In this document: in pieces, positions 1 to 7,342 of the stretch
Position numbering within the stretch: position 1 is the stretch's first letter
How the letters are laid out: each line of letters starts with the position of its first letter
Assembly: GCA_002419365.1 (NCBI GenBank)
Contig: DIGA01000119.1
Location: 1 to 23,272, forward strand
Reading direction: 5' to 3'
DNA: 23,272 nt
DNA from: Mageeibacillus sp. UBA5734
Lineage (GTDB): Bacteria > Bacillota > Clostridia > Saccharofermentanales > UBA5734
Program-made: the position numbers and the translations under genes
Notes under the pieces: generated by a model
The model's database searches: none
Seen by the model: only the letters and a program-made list of their open reading frames with translations
Told to the model about the DNA's origin: nothing

Positions 1-320
1 AGACTTGATGGCAGGTCTGCCACCTGATCGGAATTTTCCATCGTTCGTACCACCCTTGGCTGCAGGTCTGTCACCTTGGATGGAAAGTTCTACTTTTGGG
101 TCGGCCCATCTTGATGGAAGAAAAAATGGCAGTCTCGAAACAGCTGTGGCTGTAATCTTTGCTGATCTGAGACAAGATGTTCCACTTTGGTGGTCCGACA
201 TAGGAAGGGAAATTTCCGCCGCTATGTCAGAGCACTATTTCGGAACATTTTCGATGAGGCGTCAACCTGCTGCGGCTGTAAGCTTCACAAGCACATTACA
301 GATTTTCCCAAAAGTGAACC
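1..320. repeat. Degenerate repeat region, no credible gene
   Basis: This stretch has no convincing coding region; the open frames lack ribosome binding sites and recognisable protein sequence. It shows old internal duplication. GCAGGTCTGCCACC at 11-24 recurs as GCAGGTCTGTCACC at 62-75, 51 bp later. A longer unit beginning GCTGTGGCTGTAA near 143 recurs as GCTGCGGCTGTAA near 269, and alignable sequence continues about 90 bp further at a near-constant offset of 124-126 bp. The motifs (a GGCAG/CCAGAC-like word, then a GGAA...TTCC-like word) resemble diverged copies of the sharper 52-bp repeats at 321-469. It may be the decayed end of a mobile element, but no transposase is present in the window. 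Confidence 0.5.
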
Positions 321-469
321 GACCCTAAATCGGGAACATTCCGCGAAAAGTGCCAGACTTGGCCGCACCTCCGACCCTAAATCGTGAACATTCCGCTTAA
401 AGTGCCAGACTTCGCCGCACCTCCGACCCCAAAATCGGAACATTCCGCTTAAAGTGCCAGACTTGGCCG
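321..469. repeat. 52-bp tandem direct repeat, about 2.9 copies
   Basis: Three head-to-tail copies start at 321, 373 and 425. The first two agree at 48 of 52 positions; the third breaks off after the word ACTTGGCCG. Each unit begins GACCCTAAATCG or a close variant, then has a GGAACATTCCGC core with partial dyad symmetry (CGGAA-CA-TTCCG in copy three, 436-447), then AAAGTGCCAGACTT. Multiple repeated words at an element end are known for IS21-family insertion sequences, where they bind transposase, so a relic IS end is one explanation. That is inference, because no IS gene is visible nearby. There are no variable spacers between copies, so this is not a CRISPR array. Confidence 0.8.
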
Positions 470-612
470 TAAGTAGCCCGCTACAGTCAAGTCACCACCC
501 GTCACCGCCAGACACTGGCCACAATTCCTGACGCCGCCGGGTAATTCCGGGCGCGACCAGGTGCGTCTGTCTTCGCCCAGCCGTGCCTGGATGGCGCGGC
601 ATGCGGTCTCAC
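470..612. other. Non-coding gap downstream of the HAD gene
   Basis: I see no gene here. It lies 3' of the HAD phosphatase on the minus strand. No hairpin followed by a T-run is evident on that strand, so the transcription end of the HAD gene is not identified. Open frames across it lack a ribosome binding site and family resemblance. Confidence 0.4.
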
Positions 613-1275
613 TCAATCAGCTGCCATCAGCTGGCGGCAATCTGCCACGGTCAGACCGGCAAAGCCGGTCACGACACGATCGGCTTCCTTCAAGTCTTGT
701 GCGACGTAGTCGGGATTGGCGAAGGCGATACAAGTCATGCCGGCTGCTTTGGCGGCCAGAAGGCCATTGCGGGAATCTTCAATCACGAGGCAGGTGGAAG
801 GTTCGACGCCGAGGCGTTCGGCAGCCAACAGGAAGACGTCGGGAAAAGGTTTGCCGTTCTGGCATTCCCCGCCGCTGGCAAAGGTTGCAAAGCAGTCTTT
901 GACCTGGAAACTGGAGACGGTATGGAGGATGTCGGTCATCGGTGAGGAGGAGGCAACGGCCAGGCGGATACCGCTGGCATGGAGATGGCGGATCAGGTCG
1001 AGTACGCCAGGAATCGGCTTCATGCCTTCTTCGCGCAAGATTGTCTCGCGCAGGGTATTGGCCCGCTCGATCAGCTGGTCTACAGACAAATCCAGACCAA
1101 AGGTTGCTTTCAGGGTCGTCCAGGTGTAGACGGAGGTGGTGCCGAAAAAGGCGTAATGGTAGCTGACATCGACTTCGACGCCCAATTCGCGCAGCAGCTG
1201 CTGCTTGGAGCGCAGGAAACTGTCTTCAGAGTCGATGATGACGCCATCCATGTCAAAAATAACGGCTTCGAGCAT
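613..1275 (-). CDS. HAD-superfamily sugar-phosphate phosphatase / beta-phosphoglucomutase-like hydrolase
   Basis: The 220-residue product has all four haloacid dehalogenase motifs: FDMDG with the nucleophile pair D8 and D10, AVASSS near 106-111, K142 in GKPFPDVF, and VIEDS with D167. The alpha-helical insert between motifs I and II (about 15-85) places it in the subfamily of beta-phosphoglucomutases and small sugar-phosphate phosphatases. It starts at ATG with AAGGA about 8 bases upstream. It is the last gene after the polyol catabolic genes but is separated from the FGGY kinase by a strong terminator, so it may be expressed only by readthrough. Bacillus subtilis AraL is a precedent for a HAD phosphatase ending a pentose operon. 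By inference it could remove dead-end or excess sugar phosphates; the substrate is not determined. The family call is firm. Confidence 0.88.
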   Translation of the reverse strand: MLEAVIFDMDGVIIDSEDSFLRSKQQLLRELGVEVDVSYHYAFFGTTSVYTWTTLKATFGLDLSVDQLIERANTLRETILREEGMKPIPGVLDLIRHLHASGIRLAVASSSPMTDILHTVSSFQVKDCFATFASGGECQNGKPFPDVFLLAAERLGVEPSTCLVIEDSRNGLLAAKAAGMTCIAFANPDYVAQDLKEADRVVTGFAGLTVADCRQLMAAD

Positions 1276-1290
1276 TGTGATATATCCTTG

Positions 1291-1359
1291 TTAAAAAATA
1301 ATCCAGCAGGCAGGCTGCGCGGAATGAGGAGGTATTCCGTGCAGCCTATCGTGCTGGAT
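1291..1359 (-). terminator. Strong intrinsic terminator between FGGY kinase and HAD gene
   Basis: A long two-part hairpin forms between 1301 and 1359. The outer arms ATCCAGCA (1301-1308) and TGCTGGAT (1352-1359) are perfect. The inner arms are AGGCTGC (1312-1318) with GCAGCCT (1341-1347), continued by GCGGAAT (1319-1325) with ATTCCGT (1334-1340) including one G-T pair. Read on the minus strand, the stem is followed at once by TATTTTTTAA (1300-1291). It sits just after the kinase stop and only about 15 bases before the HAD start, so it ends the catabolic operon or attenuates the HAD gene. The minus-strand loop reads ACCTCCTC, which matches the 16S anti-Shine-Dalgarno sequence. Confidence 0.88.
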
Positions 1360-1383
1360 GGTCAAACAGCGCAGCTGATCGGA

Positions 1384-2889
1384 TCAGCAGCCGAAGTCTG
1401 TGCGGTAATGGGCGAGTTTGTCATAGGAGGGGACGAGTGCGGTGTAAAGGGATTGGAAAATCTCGTGCAGCTTGTTGTAACGCTGGGCGGCAGCGGGATC
1501 TGGCTGGATGGTGTCGAGGAGCTCAAGCTTTGCGGTACCGGCAGACAAGTCGGAGAAATGGCCGATGGCGGTACCAGCAATGATCGCCGCGCCCACTGTG
1601 GTGGCGTGTTCGCTCGGACTTTTCAGCCGGCTGACAGGGACGTCCAGGACATCGGACAGGATCTGGCGCCAGAGGCTACTCTTGCCACCACCACCAATCA
1701 GGTGCATGTGTTTGATCACCAGGCCGTCATCGCGGTGCATCGCGACCGTATCGCGCAGGGCCATGGAAATGCCTTCGAGGACGGCGCGCAGGAGGTGGGC
1801 CGTCTGGTGTTCCGGTGCCAGGCCGACAAAGGCGCCGCGGGCGTCGGGATTGAAGTGGGGCGTCCGTTCGCCAGCCAGGTAAGGCTGGAAGATCAGTCCG
1901 TCTGAGCCGGGTGCCACGGAGGCTGCGAGGGAATCAAACTGGCGCAGATCTGGAACCTGGCAGGCAGCCTGGGCCCAGTCGATGGCTCGGCCAGCATTCT
2001 GGATCGTGCCGAAGGATCCGACGGAATAACCGTCGCCGCTGACAATGTTGAAATTGCGCATCGCCGGATCGAGGACGGCCTTTTCTGACATGCAGGCGGT
2101 CCAGGCGGTGGTGCCGAGGCAGACGTAGTGGTCACCGGCGCGGGCCGCACCGGCACCGATCGCGGAGCCGGCGCCGTCACCGGCACCGGCTGCAACCGGA
2201 ATCCCGGCTGGCAGACCGAGGATGGCTGCGGTGGCCGGACAGAGGCGTCCAACCAGGTCCGTGCCGCGGTGCAATTGGGGCAACCTGCCCAGATCGAGAC
2301 CGAGGGTGGCATAAACATCGTCAAAATAGGACAACGTGTGGACATTGATCAGGCAGGCATGCGAGGCGTCGGAGTAATCGGTCGAATCAAACGAGCCGGT
2401 AAGCCATCCGGTGACATAGTCCTTGGATTGGAGAAATTTGGCCGTCTGGCTGTACACAGCCGGCTGTTCCTCCATAAACCAGAGCATTTTGGCCAGGGTT
2501 GAGGGACCGGCGCGGTTGCCCGTCAGCGCATAGAGCTGGCCAGCGCCAAGGATCTGGTCGATCGCTTCCGCTTGTTTACGCGAACGGGTATCGCCATGCA
2601 GCAGGTGGCGCGACAACGGCTGGCCGGTTGCATCGACGGGCAAGCAGCCGAGCATGTGGCCAGTGACCGCAATGGCTGCAACAGACTGGGCCAGGGCCGG
2701 GTGCTGCTGGTACAGGTCGGCGACACAAGCGCGAACGGCTTCCAGCCAGTCACTGGATTCCTGTTCGGATACACCACCGGGTGCTGTGTATGTCTGGATC
2801 CGGCGCTGGCTGCTGGCCAGGACAGCCATTTCGGCTGAGACAAAGCTGACTTTGGTGGCTGTGGTGCCCAGATCAATCGCGAGGATCAT
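1384..2889 (-). CDS. FGGY-family carbohydrate kinase, xylulokinase-like
   Basis: The 501-residue protein has the ASKHA kinase fold: phosphate-1 motif AIDLGTTATK at 4-13, GHMLG near 77-81, HGDTRS near 98-103 (the xylulokinase substrate-binding region), GAGDGAGSA with the presumed catalytic base D238, and GTTAW plus a C-terminal GGGGKS segment for nucleotide binding. Length and motif order fit the xylulokinase branch, which phosphorylates D-xylulose to D-xylulose 5-phosphate in the cytosol. It starts at ATG behind AAAAAGGAG. It follows a zinc dehydrogenase by about 40 bases and is the last gene before the terminator. The dehydrogenase next to it suggests the ketose comes from oxidation of a sugar alcohol such as xylitol or D-arabitol, which is inference. 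FGGY kinases are often misassigned by similarity, so no symbol is given. Confidence 0.88.
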   Translation of the reverse strand: MILAIDLGTTATKVSFVSAEMAVLASSQRRIQTYTAPGGVSEQESSDWLEAVRACVADLYQQHPALAQSVAAIAVTGHMLGCLPVDATGQPLSRHLLHGDTRSRKQAEAIDQILGAGQLYALTGNRAGPSTLAKMLWFMEEQPAVYSQTAKFLQSKDYVTGWLTGSFDSTDYSDASHACLINVHTLSYFDDVYATLGLDLGRLPQLHRGTDLVGRLCPATAAILGLPAGIPVAAGAGDGAGSAIGAGAARAGDHYVCLGTTAWTACMSEKAVLDPAMRNFNIVSGDGYSVGSFGTIQNAGRAIDWAQAACQVPDLRQFDSLAASVAPGSDGLIFQPYLAGERTPHFNPDARGAFVGLAPEHQTAHLLRAVLEGISMALRDTVAMHRDDGLVIKHMHLIGGGGKSSLWRQILSDVLDVPVSRLKSPSEHATTVGAAIIAGTAIGHFSDLSAGTAKLELLDTIQPDPAAAQRYNKLHEIFQSLYTALVPSYDKLAHYRTDFGC

Positions 2890-2929
2890 GGCTCAGGCTC
2901 CTTTTTCAAGAGGAAGTGTCAATAGGAAG

Positions 2930-3949
2930 TCAGGGAATGATCAGGATCTTGCCTAGTTTGCGATAGGCGGGGTCTTCGAACACCGTGGCGATGTCTTTCA
3001 GGGGGACGCGGGGGCCAAACAGTGGTTCGATCTGGATCGCGCCACTTTCGATCAGGTTCAACGAGCGCTGCAGGGTGTAGGGATTGATGAATGAGGCTGT
3101 CAGGTGTAGCTCGCGCCGGAAGACATCGAAGGGTTTGAGGGCGATTTCACAATCGGGCGGGGTCAGGCCGAACATCATGACGGTGCCGCCTTTGCCGCAA
3201 AGCCGGATGGCTTCATTGACCGTGACACCGAGGCCGACACATTCGATGCTGACATCGACCGGCGGGTAGCCCTTGCCGGTCATGACGTCAGCAGGATCTG
3301 CTTCCTTGGGGTTGATGCAGAGCGTCGCGCCGAGCGCATAGGCGGCAGCATGTTTTTCCACGATCGGTTCAATCACCACGACGCGGGCGGCGCCGGACTG
3401 TTTGGCCAGCTGGAGCATCATCAGTCCGATCGTGCCGGCACCGATCACGAGCACGGTGCTGCCGGCTTTGATCCGGGACAGGTCGATGCCATGCAGGCAG
3501 CAGCCGACGGGTTCGCCCATGGCAGCCAGTTCTAAAGGCAGGCTGTCCGGAATCTTGTAGGCCTGTTTAGCTTTGAAGGTGCAGTATTCGGCGAAACCAC
3601 CATGGGTGGTCGTGCCGATGCCGATCATGTGCTCGCAGAAATGGGCTTGGCCATTGCGGCAGTAATAGCAGGCGCCGCAATAATCATTGGGATCGACACT
3701 GACCCGGTCACCGACTGCAAGGCTGGTGACGGCACTGCCGACCTGGGTGACGGTGCCGGAGAACTCATGGCCCAGGACGGTCCCGGGCGGGCATTCTGCT
3801 GCGCCCTTGTCGCCATGATAGATGTGCAGGTCTGTCCCGCAGACACCGCAGGCAGCGACTTTGATGACGATTTCATCCGGCTCCGGCTGGCGGACCGGGA
3901 TGTCTTCGACAGCGATCTGGTGCTTTCCTTGAAAAACTGCAGCTAACAT
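2930..3949 (-). CDS. Zinc-dependent polyol dehydrogenase (MDR family), copy 1
   Basis: This 339-residue medium-chain dehydrogenase has a complete catalytic zinc set (C37 in GVCGTD, H61-E62 in GHEFSG, E146 in GEPVG) and a structural zinc lobe of C91, C94, C97 and C105. The Rossmann motif GAGTIG lies at 170-175, and E194 ends the second strand, as expected for NAD rather than NADP. It would oxidise a secondary alcohol of a sugar alcohol to a ketose with NAD, as sorbitol, xylitol and arabitol dehydrogenases do. The start ATG has GGGAGGT upstream. It lies between two FGGY kinases with short gaps (12 and 40 bases), suggesting each kinase may receive a ketose made by an operon dehydrogenase. It is only distantly similar to the second MDR gene at 8142-9179. 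The substrate is unknown. Confidence 0.88.
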   Translation of the reverse strand: MLAAVFQGKHQIAVEDIPVRQPEPDEIVIKVAACGVCGTDLHIYHGDKGAAECPPGTVLGHEFSGTVTQVGSAVTSLAVGDRVSVDPNDYCGACYYCRNGQAHFCEHMIGIGTTTHGGFAEYCTFKAKQAYKIPDSLPLELAAMGEPVGCCLHGIDLSRIKAGSTVLVIGAGTIGLMMLQLAKQSGAARVVVIEPIVEKHAAAYALGATLCINPKEADPADVMTGKGYPPVDVSIECVGLGVTVNEAIRLCGKGGTVMMFGLTPPDCEIALKPFDVFRRELHLTASFINPYTLQRSLNLIESGAIQIEPLFGPRVPLKDIATVFEDPAYRKLGKILIIP

Positions 3950-3961
3950 GGTGTACCTCCC

Positions 3962-5569
3962 TCAGCGCAGATACTCGACAGCAGCGCGTTCGATCGCCAG
4001 CCCCTGGGTATAGCGTTTAAAGAATTCATTATAGCCGGCCAGATCCGCTGGATCCGGTTCGACCCGCGCGCCCAGCTTGTCGGCAAAGACGCGCGTATTC
4101 AGGAAGTCTGGCAGAGTCTCGCCAGACTCGCGGTTGATGGCATAGTCGGCCAGCAGGGCGATACCCCAGGCGCCACCCTCCCCTGCTGTTTCCATGACGG
4201 AAATCGGCACGGTGGTCGCAGCAGCCATGATCTTCTGGCCGACTTCGCGGGTTTTGAAGAAACCGCCGTGGCCACGGATTTCATCAACCTCGACACCTTC
4301 TTTTTCAAACAGGATGTTCAGGCCGGTACGCAGAGCACCAAAGGGTGTGAACAGCAAGACCCGCATGAAATTTGCCAAGTTGAAATTGTTCTGGGCCGAA
4401 CGGACGACCAGGGGCCGGCCTTCGGTGAAATGGGTGATGTGTTCGCCGGAGACATAACCGTAAGCCAGGAGGCCGCCGCAGTCAGGGTCGCCCTTGAGCG
4501 CCATGTTGAGCAGCGTGTCGTAGAGCTTCGGCTTGGGAATATCAAGGCCGAGTTCACGAGTCAGTTCGCCGAATAAGCCGATCCAGGCATCGTAGTCGGA
4601 TGTGCAGTTGTTGGAGTGGACCATCGCAACCAGACTGCCGTCCGGGGTCGTGACCAGGTCGATTTCCGGATAGGCCTTGGATAGGTCTTTTTCGAGGACG
4701 ATCATGGCGAAAACCGAAGTGCCAGCCGAGACATTGCCGGTGCGGACGGCGACACTGTTGGTGGCGACCATGCCGGTTCCTGCGTCTCCTTCCGGGGCAC
4801 AAAACGGAATGCCCGGTTTGAGATGACCCGTGACATCAAGTAGCTTGGCGCCTTCTTCGGTCAGGTAGCCGGCGTTGTCACCGGAGACCAGGACTTCCGG
4901 CAGGATGTCGAGTAATTTCCAGGCAAAGCCTTTGTCCTGGACCAGTGTATCGAACTGGTCAGCGAACTTGGTATTGAAGGAATGGGTGTGAAGGTCGATC
5001 GGGAACATGCCCGAGGCTTCACCGATGCCCATGACGCGGCGACCGGTCAGTTTCCAGTGGACATAGCCAGCCAGCGTGGTCAGGTAGTCGATCTGGGCGA
5101 CATGGTCTTCACCATTGAGGATCGCCTGGTAGAGGTGGGCGACGCTCCAGCGCTGCGGGATCGGATAATCGAACAAAGCCGTCAAGGCTTCGGAGGCCTG
5201 GCCCGTGATGTTGTTGCGCCAGGTGCGGAAAGGCACCAGCAGATTGCCATTCTTGTCATGGGTGATGTAACCATGCATCATGCCGGAAAATCCGATCGCG
5301 CCGGTCGTCTCGAGCACGACGCCGTAGTCGGCCTGTACTCGCCGGGCCATGTCACCATAGCTGGCCTGCACGCCCTGCCAGACATCCTCCAGATCATAGG
5401 TCCAGATGCCATTGATCTGGCTGTTCTCCCAGTCAAAGCTGCCCGAAGCGACAGGGAAATGATCCGGACCGATCAGGACAGTCTTGATCCGGGTCGAGCC
5501 GAGCTCGATGCCAATGGCAGTCCGGCCCTCGATAATGGCCTGGCTAATGGGGTTTTGATTGGTATCCAT
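3962..5569 (-). CDS. FGGY-family carbohydrate kinase, ribulokinase (AraK)-like subgroup
   Basis: I place the start at the ATG at 5569, which has AAAGGAGA 9 bases upstream. A TTG 24 bases further out (5593) would overlap this site and has no ribosome binding site of its own. The product is 535 residues. Kinase signatures include IGIELGSTRIK near the N terminus (Glu where most FGGY kinases have Asp), GMMHGY, PFRTWRN, EGDAGTG, and GTSVFAM for phosphate binding. From memory, this sequence type resembles the unusual FGGY group that includes the C. acetobutylicum ribulokinase AraK rather than classic AraB. That points to L- or D-ribulose as substrate but does not prove it. It follows the small unknown protein by 24 bases and precedes the zinc dehydrogenase by 12, so the genes are surely co-transcribed. 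Confidence 0.85.
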   Translation of the reverse strand: MDTNQNPISQAIIEGRTAIGIELGSTRIKTVLIGPDHFPVASGSFDWENSQINGIWTYDLEDVWQGVQASYGDMARRVQADYGVVLETTGAIGFSGMMHGYITHDKNGNLLVPFRTWRNNITGQASEALTALFDYPIPQRWSVAHLYQAILNGEDHVAQIDYLTTLAGYVHWKLTGRRVMGIGEASGMFPIDLHTHSFNTKFADQFDTLVQDKGFAWKLLDILPEVLVSGDNAGYLTEEGAKLLDVTGHLKPGIPFCAPEGDAGTGMVATNSVAVRTGNVSAGTSVFAMIVLEKDLSKAYPEIDLVTTPDGSLVAMVHSNNCTSDYDAWIGLFGELTRELGLDIPKPKLYDTLLNMALKGDPDCGGLLAYGYVSGEHITHFTEGRPLVVRSAQNNFNLANFMRVLLFTPFGALRTGLNILFEKEGVEVDEIRGHGGFFKTREVGQKIMAAATTVPISVMETAGEGGAWGIALLADYAINRESGETLPDFLNTRVFADKLGARVEPDPADLAGYNEFFKRYTQGLAIERAAVEYLR

Positions 5570-5593
5570 GCTGGGGCGTCTCCTTTCAGGCAA

Positions 5594-6070
5594 TCACACT
5601 TTGTAAGCGACTTCAATCATTTTGCTCCGGATGGTCTCGACCAGGGAGGCAAAGTCTTGATAATAATGGGCCGTGTTGAATTCCACCTGCAGGTCAGGTT
5701 CGCTGACCAGGCCAGTTGAGACTTTCAAATGGCCAATCAGGAGACACGTGTTGAAGTCGAGGCATTTGATCATGGGGTACAGGATATGGCGGATCCGGTA
5801 ACCGCCCGCCTCAACCGGCAGGTCTTCTTTCCCTTCTTCCACGGCAATCAAGCCATAGTTGGTCGCAACCAGCAGAGTGGCTCCGGACAGGACACCTGAC
5901 TTTTTCGTCGTGTCGGCATAGGAGCGATTGAGATAGACAACGTCCACGATGTCCTCAGAAGCAGCCAGGGCTTGCTCTTTTTTTAAAATCGACTTGATGA
6001 TCAAGGGCATATCATCGCGACTGTCCAGGATTTTCTGGATTTTCGTTTCAAGTTCAGTTGTCATGATCAT
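5594..6070 (-). CDS. Small conserved-looking protein of unknown function, possibly PH-like fold
   Basis: The 158-residue protein is not recognised with confidence. It has no signal peptide, membrane segment or metal motif. The first 45 residues are charged and helical. Residues about 60-140 alternate hydrophobic strands (LLVATNYGLIAVE, HILYPMIKCLDF, CLLIGHLKV) and end in an amphipathic helix, a pattern like bacterial PH-like domains; this is only suggestive. There are two close ATG codons (6070 and 6064); AAAGG upstream fits the first. It sits 14 bases after ROK regulator 1 and 24 before an FGGY kinase, so it is embedded in the operon and translation is probably coupled. A role as a regulator partner, sugar sensor or kinase accessory is conceivable, with no direct evidence. 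Confidence 0.75.
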   Translation of the reverse strand: MIMTTELETKIQKILDSRDDMPLIIKSILKKEQALAASEDIVDVVYLNRSYADTTKKSGVLSGATLLVATNYGLIAVEEGKEDLPVEAGGYRIRHILYPMIKCLDFNTCLLIGHLKVSTGLVSEPDLQVEFNTAHYYQDFASLVETIRSKMIEVAYKV

Positions 6071-6084
6071 TCACCATTTACCTT

Positions 6085-7218
6085 TTATTCGGTTGCTTCC
6101 AGTGCCGTGTCGAGGAATTCCTGGACAAAATAAAGGGCAGCACCAGAGGCGATCGCTTCCATCTTGTTGCGGCAAGCATAGAGGAAGCTGGCTGATTTCT
6201 CACTGAAGGGACTTTTCATATCTATTTTGGCCTGGAGTTGAGGCAGGTACTTGTCGATGAAGGGTCCAATGTCGCCTCCGATGATGATCGAACTGCCAAA
6301 CATCATCCGGATTTCCGTGATCAGTGTGGCCAGGTTTGACAGATAGGTGTCCCACGTTTTTCTAAGATTTTCATCGCCATTGTTCAGGCGGTCAAAAAAG
6401 GTGAACAGGTCGCCGCCGGTCTGGCTGGACAGGACTTCTGCATTGCAATAAGGATCGAAGCAGCCTTTCTGGCCGCAGTAGCATGGCAAGCCATTCGGAA
6501 CCAGATTCAGATGGCCGAATTCACAGCTGAACAACCCGTCACCGAGATAGACCTTGTCATTGATGAAAACGGATCCGCCGATGCTGCTGCCCAGGCTGAC
6601 ATAGCAAGCGTTGTGGATGTCCGGTGAGTGGACGATCTCAGAATAGCCGGCGGCAGCAGAATCGTGGATCAGTTTGGTTTTGTAAGGGATGTACCGGGAG
6701 AACTCGGCCCGGGTCATGCCGTTGTTGTCTATGACGCGGCCGTCGTAGACGAATTCTCCGGTCCTGTCGATCAGGCCAGGGACTGCAATGCCGACCCCGA
6801 GGATTTTCTCGTGTGGCAGGCCTGCCATGGCGATGATGTTTTCGACTTCACCGGCCAATATTTTCAAATAGTCCTCATCGCGCTGGTAATCTTTGCGGCG
6901 ATAGACGTATTTGATAATCTGTCCATCCAAGTCGATGGCAATGCTTTTGATGTGATGACGGGTGATGTCGAGGCCGATCGCCACCCTGGCGTCCGGAATG
7001 TACGAGTAGGCGACAGGATTCCTGCCGCCCGCTCGATTGACCACCTTGTTTTCACAGCTGATCAGTCCCAGTTCGTTGAGATAGGTCAAGTTCTGCGTCA
7101 CGGTCGGCAGGCTGAGTTGCAAATTGTAGGCAATTTCCTGCTTGGTCGCCTGACCTTGCTCGCGAAGATAAAAATAGATCCGTTTCCTATTGTCTGTTTT
7201 GATGTCAGCGATATTCAT
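6085..7218 (-). CDS. ROK-family transcriptional regulator 1 (NagC/XylR type)
   Basis: The 377-residue protein joins an N-terminal winged helix-turn-helix (residues 12-60, recognition helix LSLPTVTQNL) to a ROK sugar-binding domain. The domain has IGLDIT near 81-86, the conserved Asp in LIHDSAAAG, and the zinc-binding ROK signature with EFGH at 233-236 and CYCGQKGC at 246-253. Such proteins bind a sugar or sugar phosphate and release DNA. It starts at ATG 7218. A candidate extended -10 and a 25-bp inverted repeat lie 80-110 bases upstream, suggesting it controls its own transcription unit (regulator, small protein, kinase, dehydrogenase, kinase). It is a clear paralogue of the ROK gene at 13353-14510, sharing a C-terminal pattern of FF...W..YL..LA...RM.F.S..IIGG. 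Confidence 0.92.
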   Translation of the reverse strand: MNIADIKTDNRKRIYFYLREQGQATKQEIAYNLQLSLPTVTQNLTYLNELGLISCENKVVNRAGGRNPVAYSYIPDARVAIGLDITRHHIKSIAIDLDGQIIKYVYRRKDYQRDEDYLKILAGEVENIIAMAGLPHEKILGVGIAVPGLIDRTGEFVYDGRVIDNNGMTRAEFSRYIPYKTKLIHDSAAAGYSEIVHSPDIHNACYVSLGSSIGGSVFINDKVYLGDGLFSCEFGHLNLVPNGLPCYCGQKGCFDPYCNAEVLSSQTGGDLFTFFDRLNNGDENLRKTWDTYLSNLATLITEIRMMFGSSIIIGGDIGPFIDKYLPQLQAKIDMKSPFSEKSASFLYACRNKMEAIASGAALYFVQEFLDTALEATE

Positions 7219-7297
7219 GTGAATCCGGTTTCTTTCTTCCGCGTGGCCAGGGGAATCAGCAACTGCCAGACCAGCAACTGGGGATTCCCGCTATCCC

Positions 7298-7331
7298 CGG
7301 ATAATCGGTGTGGGATGATCCGAGAATAGCA
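7298..7331 (-). promoter_or_regulatory. Candidate promoter -10 and 25-bp operator of ROK gene 1
   Basis: On the minus strand an extended -10 (TGC then TATTCT, plus coordinates 7331-7323) abuts an inverted repeat at 7298-7322. Its arms CGGATCATC and GATTATCCG match at 8 of 9 positions around a 7-base spacer. Placement across the start site is typical of repressor operators. No good -35 is visible, so the promoter may depend on the extended -10 or may simply be readthrough with an internal operator. A second hairpin-like pair, GGGAATC and GATTCCC, lies nearer the gene in the leader. Confidence 0.5.
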
Positions 7332-7342
7332 CAGTCAGACCC

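Noticed and set aside
5..387. Two overlapping open frames at the left edge
   Set aside because: They lie in the degenerate repeat region, lack ribosome binding sites and show no family features.
321..469. CRISPR array suggested by evenly spaced repeats
   Set aside because: The full 52-bp unit is conserved end to end with no variable spacers, and no cas gene is present. It is a simple tandem repeat.
979..1905. 308-codon open frame on the plus strand
   Set aside because: It is antisense to the HAD and FGGY kinase genes, which have full motif sets and ribosome binding sites. Long antisense frames arise here from GC-rich codon use.
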